A DNA stretch of 64,000 bases, from the NCBI GenBank assembly GCA_963920635.1, contig OY987303.1, forward strand, positions 48,297,223 to 48,361,222, in the 5' to 3' direction. The stretch comes from Pseudeuparius sepicola. Lineage: Eukaryota > Arthropoda > Insecta > Coleoptera > Anthribidae. Shown one piece after another: positions 23,460-34,000 of this stretch. The first letter of the stretch is position 1. Each line of letters opens with the position of its first letter. The position numbers and the translations under genes are program-made. A model generated the notes under the pieces. The model was not told the origin of the DNA. It was given only the letters and a program-made list of their open reading frames with translations, and made no database searches.

Positions 23460-24720
23460 TTTATTATCAGGTGTTGTGAAATATAAATTCCAATTATTGT
23501 CTTTTTGTCAAACATTATCGAGCTGTGTATTATTTTGGTTAAGATTTAAGACAATTAAAATCATGATTTTTACAATCAGAATCAGTTTTGAAGATAAAAC
23601 GGTGCATCTGGCAACCCCGCACCCCCTACTTTGGGGGACGACGGAAGTCACGTTACTGCAAACCAATCAGAATTCTCGTCGCAAAAAGGCGGCAGAATTA
23701 AAAGGAAGTGCAATTCCGCGGCAAATTTAAAAATGTCAGTTTAATTTTTTTTTGAAAATCATCGATTTCCATTCATTTTCACGCTTTTCCGGGTACAAGG
23801 CTTCCCAGAAGTTGCTTGTGCGCTGGTGTAAAAAAATTTGCTTTGAATTTGTTGTTTTTGTATACCAAAAGATGTGAACAATGTCAAGTAACAATATAAT
23901 TATAATAATAAATAAACGTATTAAACTATGAATATCTCACTATTAAGCCAGGATAGTCAATTCTGGAAAATGTATTGCGTACAAATTACGCTAATATTGA
24001 CAATAAACAATAGCTTTACACATCAATATAATCATCATTATTGAAACTTAGTTTCAACTCAAGATAAAACTACTTACCTACTACATATTTGCGGCCTAAG
24101 CAAATTGTTCCATATCTTAGGAACATTTTTGAGGCTTAAATGTTTAAACTGATTTAATAAATAATTGCCGCTGCAAAGATATACTGTCACCAATATCTTA
24201 ACATTATCATGTTTCCTCTGGACTACTTTTGTTTGTTTAAATATTTAATAATAATCTTAACTAATAATGTAGGTACAAACTATGTTTATACAATTAATGT
24301 TTCATCCATTTAATTTTTAATTGGGTTTTTCGCCACCAAATTGATCGAAAGACAACTTATTCAAGTTGCCTGGAAAATTCATAAATTCTTAACAGTGAAT
24401 GAACGAAACTTTAAACGTGTAACTCAAAAAATAACTTCAACAAATTTGTTTTCTGAGCTTTCATGTCACTTCACTTGACGTGGCATGATCTTTGAGAAAG
24501 GAGGAAGATTTATTCTCCGAAAGCTCAGAAAACAAATTTGTTAAAGTTATTTTTTGAGTTACACGTTTAAAGTTTCGTTCATTCACTGTTAAGAATTTAT
24601 GAATTTTCCAGGCAACTTGAAAATGTTGTCTTTCGATCAATTTGATGGCGAAAAACCCAATTAAAAATTAAATGGATCTGTTTGCGCCACAAATCAATTT
24701 TAGAAAATAATTAATGTTTC
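23460..24720 (+). repeat. composite tail, form 1
   Basis: Follows the lone monomer. It starts with a promoter-like block (ggaagtcacg..actgcaaaccaatcag, 23643-23672), then AT-rich sequence, then a foldback with 159-bp arms. Its duplicate is at 29587-30847. No protein-coding content recognised. Confidence 0.8.
24304..24677. repeat. foldback with 159-bp arms in tail form 1 (copy 1)
   Basis: Arms 24304-24462 and 24519-24677 are near-perfect reverse complements. The 56-bp loop holds a small palindrome (catgtcactt..acgtggcatg) and the block tttgagaaaggaggaagatttattctcc. That block is related to the Penelope 3' sequence at 49290-49340 and to the variant tails (36970-37005). Confidence 0.9.
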
Positions 24721-24762
24721 ATGTTTTATTTAGTTTTCGAAGTTGGTCTCATTAAGTGGGCA

Positions 24763-24935
24763 ATTTTCATGTGCGTAAAATTACCGCTGAACTTATTTCA
24801 CTGTGGGCATTTATCGGCGTGTGTATTTTTCGGTGTGAGCATTTTTCCGTGTGGGCATATTTCAGTGTGGGATTATGTGCCCGTGCGCTTCTTTCTGTGA
24901 GCAAGTTTCGTGTGGGGTTATTTCATGTGAGGAAC
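24763..24935 (+). repeat. degenerate 15-16-bp minisatellite, array head (copy 1)
   Basis: About eleven units on the theme tTTCngTGTGgGcAt, for example tttccgtgtgggcata, tttcagtgtgggatta, tttcgtgtggggtta. It runs directly into the first 319-bp monomer. A truncated head with two or three units stands before the lone monomer at 23109-23158. Confidence 0.75.
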
Positions 24936-24936
24936 T

Positions 24937-27900
24937 TTCCGGTCACCGTTGGCTGCCGGGTGATTTAGGCGGCTCGCCGGATTCCGGAGTTGTCTTTTTA
25001 TCGTCAGCCATCTTTCATCTTTCCTCTAAGCCTTTTGATTCTCGGATCTCAGATGAAATACACTTTTTGGAAAAATGAACTGGCGACCCAAAAAACTGTA
25101 ATGGCATCCACCGCAGTCGAAATGGAACTGCCGCGGCGTCCAGAGCCCGCCGAGATCCGGCCAAATCTCAAGCAACGTTGCGGATGTGTGCGATCCTATA
25201 GGATGCTAGCGTCAAGAAATTCGAATCTATTTAAATTATTTTATTATCAGGTGTTTCCGGTCACCGTTGGCTGCCCGGCGATTTAGGCGGCTCGCCGGAT
25301 TCCGGAGTTGTCTTTTTATCGTCAGCCATCTTTCATCTTTCCTCTAAACCTTTTGATTCTCGGATCTCAGATGAAATACACTTTTTGGAAAAATGAACTG
25401 GCGTCCCAAAAAACTGTAATGGCATCCACCGCAGTCGAAATGGAACTGCCGCGGCGTCCAGAGCCCGCCGAGATCCGGCCAAATCTCAAGGAACGTTGCC
25501 GGATGTGTGCGATCCTATAGGACGCTAGCGTCAAGAAATTCGAATCTATTTAAATTATTTTATTATCAGGTGTTTCCGGTCACCGTTGGCTGCCGGGCGA
25601 TTTAGGCGGCTCGCCGGATTCCGGAGTTGTCTTTTTATCGTCAGCCATCTTTCATCTTTCCTCTAAGCCTTTTGATTCTCGGATCTCAGATGAAATACAC
25701 TTTTTGGAAAAATGAACTGGCGACCCAAAAAACTGTAATGGCATCCACCGCAGTCGAAATGGAACTGCCGCGGCGTCCAGAGCCCGCCGAGATCCGGCCA
25801 AATCTCAAGCAACGTTGCCGGATGTGTGCGATCCTATAGGATGCTAGCGTCAAGAAATTCGAATCTATTTAAATTATTTTATTATCAGGTGTTTCCGGTC
25901 ACCGTTGGCTGCCGGGCGATTTAGGCGGCTCGCCGGATTCCGGAGTTGTCTTTTTATCGTCAGCCATCTTTCATCTTTCCTCTAAGCCTTTTGATTCTCG
26001 GATCTCAGATAAAATACACTTTTTGGAAAAATGAACTGGCGACCCAAAAAACTGTAATGGCATCCACCGCAGTCGAAATGGAACTGCCGCGGCGTCCAGA
26101 GCCCGCCGAGATCCGGCCAAATCTCAAGCAACGTTGCCGGATGTGTGCGATCCTATAGGATGCTAGCGTCAAGAAATTCGAATCTATTTAAATTATTTTA
26201 TTATCAGGTGTTTCCGGTCACCGTTGGCTGCCGGGCGATTTAGGCGGCTCGCCGGATTCCGGAGTTGTCTTTTTATCGTCAGCCATCTTTCATCTTTCCT
26301 CTAAACCTTTTGATTCTCGGATCTCAGATGAAATACACTTTTTGGAAAAATGAACTGGCGTCCCAAAAAACTGTAATGGCATCCACCGCAGTCGAAATGG
26401 AACTGCCGCGGCGTCCAGAGCCCGCCGAGATCCGGCCAAATCTCAAGGAACGTTGCCGGATGTGTGCGATCCTATAGGACGCTAGCGTCAAGAAATTCGA
26501 ATCTATTTAAATTATTTTATTATCAGGTGTTTCCGGTCACCGTTGGCTGCCGGGCGATTTAGGCGGCTCGCCGGATTCCGGAGTTGTCTTTTTATCGTCA
26601 GCCATCTTTCATCTTTCCTCTAAACCTTTTGATTCTCGGATCTCAGATGAAATACACTTTTTGGAAAAATGAACTGGCGTCCCAAAAAACTGTAATGGCA
26701 TCCACCGCAGTCGAAATGGAACTGCCGCGGCGTCCAGAGCCCGCCGAGATCCGGCCAAATCTCAAGGAACGTTGCCGGATGTGTGCGATCCTATAGGACG
26801 CTAGCGTCAAGAAATTGGAATCTATTTAAATTATTTTATCATCAGGTGTTTCCGGTCACCGTTGGCTGCCTGGCGATTTAGGCGGCTCGCCGGATTCCGG
26901 AGTTGTCTTTTTATCGTCAGCCATCTTTCATCTTTCCTCTAAACCTTTTGATTCTCGGATCTCAGATGAAATACAATTTTTGGAAAAATGAACCGGCGAC
27001 CCAAAAAACTGTAATGGCATCCACCGCAGTCGAAATGGAACTGCCGTTGTGTATTTAAATTATTTTATTATCAGGTGTTTCCGGTCACCGTTGGCTGCCG
27101 GGCGATTTAGGCGGCTCGCCGGATTCCGGAGTTGTCTTTTTATCGTCAGCCATCTTTCATCTTTCCTCTAAACCTTTTGATTCTCGGATCTCAGATGAAA
27201 TACACTTTTTGGAAAAATGAACTGGCGTCCCAAAAAACTGTAATGGCATCCACCGCAGTCGAAATGGAACTGCCGCGGCGTCCAGAGCCCGCCGAGATCC
27301 GGCCAAATCTCAAGGAACGTTGCCGGATGTGTGCGATCCTATAGGACGCTAGCGTCAAGAAATTCGAATCTATTTAAATTATTTTATTATCAGGTGTTTC
27401 CGGTCACCGTTGGCTGCCGGGCGATTTAGGCGGCTCGCCGGATTCCGGAGTTGTCTTTTTCTCGTCAGCCATCCTTCCTCTAAACCTTTTGATTCTCGGA
27501 TCTCAGATGAAATACACTTTTTGGCAAAAATGAACTGGCGTCCCAAAAAACTGTAATGGCATCCACCGCAGTCGAAATGGAACTGCCGCGGCGTCCAGAG
27601 CCCGCCGAGATCCGGCCAAATCTCAAGGAACGTTGCCGGATGTGTGTGATCCTATAGGACGCTAGCGTCAAGAAATTCGAATCTATTTAAATTATTTTAT
27701 TATCAGGTGTTTCCGGTCACCGTTGGCTGCCGGGCGATTTAGGCGGCTCGCCGGATTCCGGAGTTGTCTTTTTATCGTCAGCCATCTTTCATCTTTCCTC
27801 TAAACCTTTTGATTCTCGGATCTCAGATGAAATACACTTTTTGGAAAAATGAACTGGCGTCCCAAAAAACTGTAATGGCATCCACCGCAGTCGAAATGGA

Positions 27901-29596
27901 ACTGCCGCGGCGTCCAGAGCCCGCCGAGATCCGGCCAAATCTCAAGGAACGTTGCCGGATGTGTGCGATCCTATAGGACGCTAGCGTCAAGAAATTCGAA
28001 TCTATTTAAATTATTTTATTATCAGGTGTTTCCGGTCACCGTTGGCTGCCGGGCGATTTAGGCGGCTCGCCGGATTCCGGAGTTGTCTTTTTCTCGTCAG
28101 CCATCCTTCCTCTAAACCTTTTGATTCTCGGATCTCAGATGAAATACACTTTTTGGCAAAAATGAACTGGCGTCCCAAAAAACTGTAATGGCATCCACCG
28201 CAGTCGAAATGGAACTGCCGCGGCGTCCAGAGCCCGCCGAGATCCGGCCAAATCTCAAGGAACGTTGCCGGATGTGTGTGATCCTATAGGACGCTAGCGT
28301 CAAGAAATTCGAATCTATTTAAATTATTTTATTATCAGGTGTTTCCGGTCACCGTTGGCTGCCGGGCGATTTAGGCGGCTCGCCGGATTCCGGAGTTGTC
28401 TTTTTATCGTCAGCCATCTTTCATCTTTCCTCTAAACCTTTTGATTCTCGGATCTCAGATGAAATACACTTTTTGGAAAAATGAACTGGCGTCCCAAAAA
28501 ACTGTAATGGCATCCACCGCAGTCGAAATGGAACTGCCGCGGCGTCCAGAGCCCGCCGAGATCCGGCCAAATCTCAAGGAACGTTGCCGGATGTGTGCGA
28601 TCCTATAGGACGCTAGCGTCAAGAAATTCGAATCTATTTAAATTATTTTATTATCAGGTGTTTCCGGTCACCGTTGGCTGCCGGGCGATTTAGGCGGCTC
28701 GCCGGATTCCGGAGTTGTCTTTTTCTCGTCAGCCATCCTTCCTCTAAACCTTTTGATTCTCGGATCTCAGATGAAATACACTTTTTGGCAAAAATGAACT
28801 GGCGTCCCAAAAAACTGTAATGGCATCCACCGCAGTCGAAATGGAACTGCCGCGGCGTCCAGAGCCCGCCGAGATCCGGCCAAATCTCAAGGAACGTTGC
28901 CGGATGTGTGTGATCCTATAGGACGCTAGCGTCAAGAAATTCGAATCTATTTAAATTATTTTATTATCAGGTGTTTCCGGTCACCGTTGGCTGCCGGGCG
29001 ATTTAGGCGGCTCGCCGGATTCCGGAGTTGTCTTTTTATCGTCAGCCATCTTTCATCTTTCCTCTAAACCTTTTGATTCTCGGATCTCAGATGAAATACA
29101 CTTTTTGGAAAAATGAACTGGCGTCCCAAAAAACTGTAATGGCATCCACCGCAGTCGAAATGGAACTGCCGCGGCGTCCAGAGCCCGCCGAGATCCGGCC
29201 AAATCTCAAGGAACGTTGCCGGATGTGTGCGATCCTATAGGACGCTAGCGTCAAGAAATTCGAATCTATTTAAATTATTTTATTATCAGGTGTTTCCGGT
29301 CACCGTTGGCTGCCGGGCGATTTAGGCGGCTCGCCGGATTCCGGAGTTGTCTTTTTCTCGTCAGCCATCCTTCCTCTAAACCTTTTGATTCTCGGATCTC
29401 AGATGAAATACACTTTTTGGCAAAAATGAACTGGCGTCCCAAAAAAGTGTAATGGCGTCCACCGCAGTCGAAATGGAACTACCGCGGCGTCCAGAGCCCG
29501 CCGAGATCCGGCCAAATCTCAAGCAACGTTGCCGGATGTATGCGATCCTAGGACGCTAGCGTCAAGAAAAAATCGATTTAAATTATTTTATTATCA
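24937..29596 (+). repeat. 319-bp satellite array 1 (15 monomers)
   Basis: Monomer starts (tttccggtcaccg) fall near 24937, 25252, 25571, 25890, 26209, 26528, 26847, 27076, 27394, 27707, 28026, 28339, 28658, 28971 and 29290. Most are 319 bp; the one at 26847 is cut to 229 bp. From 27076 a 632-bp higher-order dimer (319 + 313) repeats three times. The 313-bp form lacks 7 bp in the tctttcatctttcc run and has one extra base near gcaaaaatg. 319 is not a multiple of three, so no frame reads through the array. Confidence 0.95.
25580..25648 (-). pseudogene. representative 22-codon frame inside the 319-bp monomer
   Basis: On the minus strand of most full monomers, gaaagATGG opens a frame MADDKKTTPESGEPPK followed by SPGSQR and TGA. 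The 313-bp form reads MADEKK (Asp to Glu), and several other variants (CCG/CCA Pro) are silent. Composition and context resemble the start of a charged, disordered host protein. A cgGTGACC splice-donor-like site overlaps the stop, so the original exon may have continued by splicing. I infer a captured promoter plus first exon, now amplified. Not shown to be expressed, and source gene not recognised. Confidence 0.45.
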
Positions 29597-30430
29597 GGTG
29601 TTGTGAAATATAAATTCCAATTATTGTCTTTTTGTCAAACATTATCGAGCTGTGTATTATTTTGGTTAAGATTTAAGACAATTAAAATCATGATTTTTAC
29701 AATCAGAATCAGTTTTGAAGATAAAACGGTGCATCTGGCAACCCCGCACCCCCTACTTTGGGGGACGACGTAAGTCACGTTACTGCAAACCAATCAGAAT
29801 TCTCGTCGCAAAAAGGCGGCAGAATTAAAAGGAAGTGCAATTCCGCGGCAAATTTAAAAATGTCAGTTTAATTTTTTTTTGAAAATCATCGATTTCCATT
29901 CATTTTCACGCTTTTCCGGGTACAAGGCTTCCCAGAAGTTGCTTGTGCGCTGGTGTAAAAAAATTTGCTTTGAATTTGTTGTTTTTGTATACCAAAAGAT
30001 GTGAACAATGTCAAGTAACAATATAATTATAATAATAAATAAACGTATTAAACTATGAATATCTCACTATTAAGCCAGGATAGTCAATTCTGGAAAATGT
30101 ATTGCGTACAAATTACGCTAATATTGACAATAAACAATAGCTTTACACATCAATATAATCATCATTATTGAAACTTAGTTTCAACTCAAGATAAAACTAC
30201 TTACCTACTACATATTTGCGGCCTAAGCAAATTGTTCCATATCTTAGGAACATTTTTGAGGCTTAAATGTTTAAACTGATTTAATAAATAATTGCCGCTG
30301 CAAAGATATACTGTCACCAATATCTTAACATTATCATGTTTCCTCTGGACTACTTTTGTTTGTTTAAATATTTAATAATAATCTTAACTAATAATGTAGG
30401 TACAAACTATGTTTATACAATTAATGTTTC

Positions 30431-30804
30431 ATCCATTTAATTTTTAATTGGGTTTTTCGCCACCAAATTGATCGAAAGACAACTTATTCAAGTTGCCTGG
30501 AAAATTCATAAATTCTTAACAGTGAATGAACGAAACTTTAAACGTGTAACTCAAAAAATAACTTCAACAAATTTGTTTTCTGAGCTTTCATGTCACTTCA
30601 CTTGACGTGGCATGATCTTTGAGAAAGGAGGAAGATTTATTCTCCGAAAGCTCAGAAAACAAATTTGTTAAAGTTATTTTTTGAGTTACACGTTTAAAGT
30701 TTCGTTCATTCACTGTTAAGAATTTATGAATTTTCCAGGCAACTTGAAAATGTTGTCTTTCGATCAATTTGATGGCGAAAAACCCAATTAAAAATTAAAT
30801 GGAT
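30431..30804. repeat. foldback with 159-bp arms in tail form 1 (copy 2)
   Basis: Copy of 24304-24677 at the 6,127-bp offset. Confidence 0.9.
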
Positions 30805-30889
30805 CTGTTTGCGCCACAAATCAATTTTAGAAAATAATTAATGTTTCATGTTTTATTTAGTTTTCGAAGTTGGTCTCATTAAGTGGGCA

Positions 30890-31062
30890 ATTTTCATGTG
30901 CGTAAAATTACCGCTGAACTTATTTCACTGTGGGCATTTATCGGCGTGTGTATTTTTCGGTGTGAGCATTTTTCCGTGTGGGCATATTTCAGTGTGGGAT
31001 TATGTGCCCGTGCGCTTCTTTCTGTGAGCAAGTTTCGTGTGGGGTTATTTCATGTGAGGAAC
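30890..31062 (+). repeat. degenerate 15-16-bp minisatellite, array head (copy 2)
   Basis: Copy of 24763-24935 at the 6,127-bp offset, in the same position ahead of the second long monomer array. Confidence 0.75.
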
Positions 31063-31063
31063 T

Positions 31064-34000
31064 TTCCGGTCACCGTTGGCTGCCGGGTGATTTAGGCGGC
31101 TCGCCGGATTCCGGAGTTGTCTTTTTATCGTCAGCCATCTTTCATCTTTCCTCTAAGCCTTTTGATTCTCGGATCTCAGATGAAATACACTTTTTGGAAA
31201 AATGAACTGGCGACCCAAAAAACTGTAATGGCATCCACCGCAGTCGAAATGGAACTGCCGCGGCGTCCAGAGCCCGCCGAGATCCGGCCAAATCTCAAGC
31301 AACGTTGCGGATGTGTGCGATCCTATAGGATGCTAGCGTCAAGAAATTCGAATCTATTTAAATTATTTTATTATCAGGTGTTTCCGGTCACCGTTGGCTG
31401 CCCGGCGATTTAGGCGGCTCGCCGGATTCCGGAGTTGTCTTTTTATCGTCAGCCATCTTTCATCTTTCCTCTAAACCTTTTGATTCTCGGATCTCAGATG
31501 AAATACACTTTTTGGAAAAATGAACTGGCGTCCCAAAAAACTGTAATGGCATCCACCGCAGTCGAAATGGAACTGCCGCGGCGTCCAGAGCCCGCCGAGA
31601 TCCGGCCAAATCTCAAGGAACGTTGCCGGATGTGTGCGATCCTATAGGACGCTAGCGTCAAGAAATTCGAATCTATTTAAATTATTTTATTATCAGGTGT
31701 TTCCGGTCACCGTTGGCTGCCGGGCGATTTAGGCGGCTCGCCGGATTCCGGAGTTGTCTTTTTATCGTCAGCCATCTTTCATCTTTCCTCTAAGCCTTTT
31801 GATTCTCGGATCTCAGATGAAATACACTTTTTGGAAAAATGAACTGGCGACCCAAAAAACTGTAATGGCATCCACCGCAGTCGAAATGGAACTGCCGCGG
31901 CGTCCAGAGCCCGCCGAGATCCGGCCAAATCTCAAGCAACGTTGCCGGATGTGTGCGATCCTATAGGATGCTAGCGTCAAGAAATTCGAATCTATTTAAA
32001 TTATTTTATTATCAGGTGTTTCCGGTCACCGTTGGCTGCCGGGCGATTTAGGCGGCTCGCCGGATTCCGGAGTTGTCTTTTTATCGTCAGCCATCTTTCA
32101 TCTTTCCTCTAAGCCTTTTGATTCTCGGATCTCAGATAAAATACACTTTTTGGAAAAATGAACTGGCGACCCAAAAAACTGTAATGGCATCCACCGCAGT
32201 CGAAATGGAACTGCCGCGGCGTCCAGAGCCCGCCGAGATCCGGCCAAATCTCAAGCAACGTTGCCGGATGTGTGCGATCCTATAGGATGCTAGCGTCAAG
32301 AAATTCGAATCTATTTAAATTATTTTATTATCAGGTGTTTCCGGTCACCGTTGGCTGCCGGGCGATTTAGGCGGCTCGCCGGATTCCGGAGTTGTCTTTT
32401 TATCGTCAGCCATCTTTCATCTTTCCTCTAAACCTTTTGATTCTCGGATCTCAGATGAAATACACTTTTTGGAAAAATGAACTGGCGTCCCAAAAAACTG
32501 TAATGGCATCCACCGCAGTCGAAATGGAACTGCCGCGGCGTCCAGAGCCCGCCGAGATCCGGCCAAATTTCAAGGAACGTTGCCGGATGTGTGCGATCCT
32601 ATAGGACGCTAGCGTCAAGAAATTCGAATCTATTTAAATTATTTTATTATCAGGTGTTTCCGGTCACCGTTGGCTGCCGGGCGATTTAGGCGGCTCGCCG
32701 GATTCCGGAGTTGTCTTTTTATCGTCAGCCATCTTTCATCTTTCCTCTAAGCCTTTTGATTCTCGGATCTCAGATAAAATACACTTTTTGGAAAAATGAA
32801 CTGGCGACCCAAAAAACTGTAATGGCATCCACCGCAGTCGAAATGGAACTGCCGCGGCGTCCAGAGCCCGCCGAGATCCGGCCAAATCTCAAGCAACGTT
32901 GCCGGATGTGTGCGATCCTATAGGATGCTAGCGTCAAGAAATTCGAATCTATTTAAATTATTTTATTATCAGGTGTTTCCGGTCACCGTTGGCTGCCGGG
33001 CGATTTAGGCGGCTCGCCGGATTCCGGAGTTGTCTTTTTATCGTCAGCCATCTTTCATCTTTCCTCTAAACCTTTTGATTCTCGGATCTCAGATGAAATA
33101 CACTTTTTGGAAAAATGAACTGGCGTCCCAAAAAACTGTAATGGCATCCACCGCAGTCGAAATGGAACTGCCGCGGCGTCCAGAGCCCGCCGAGATCCGG
33201 CCAAATCTCAAGGAACGTTGCCGGATGTGTGCGATCCTATAGGACGCTAGCGTCAAGAAATTCGAATCTATTTAAATTATTTTATTATCAAGTGTTTCCG
33301 GTCACCGTTGGCTGCCGGGCGATTTAGGCGGCTCGCCGGATTCCGGAGTTGTCTTTTTATCGTCAGCCATCTTTCATCTTTCCTCTAAACCTTTTGATTC
33401 TCGGATCTCAGATGAAATACACTTTTTGGAAAAATGAACTGGCGTCCCAAAAAACTGTAATGGCATCCACCGCAGTCGAAATGGAACTGCCGCGGCGTCC
33501 AGAGCCCGCCGAGATCCGGCCAAATCTCAAGGAACGTTGCCGGATGTGTGCGATCCTATTGGACGCTAGCGTCAAGAAATTGGAATCTATTTAAATTATT
33601 TTATCATCAGGTGTTTCCGGTCACCGTTGGCTGCCTGGCGATTTAGGCGGCTCGCCGGATTCCGGAGTTGTCTTTTTATCGTCAGCCATCTTTCATCTTT
33701 CCTCTAAACCTTTTGATTCTCGGATCTCAGATGAAATACAATTTTTGGAAAAATGAACTGGCGACCCAAAAAACTGTAATGGCATCCACCGCAGTCGAAA
33801 TGGAACTGCCGTTGTGTATTTAAATTATTTTATTATCAGGTGTTTCCGGTCACCGTTGGCTGCCGGGCGATTTAGGCGGCTCGCCGGATTCCGGAGTTGT
33901 CTTTTTATCGTCAGCCATCTTTCATCTTTCCTCTAAACCTTTTGATTCTCGGATCTCAGATGAAATACACTTTTTGGAAAAATGAACTGGCGTCCCAAAA

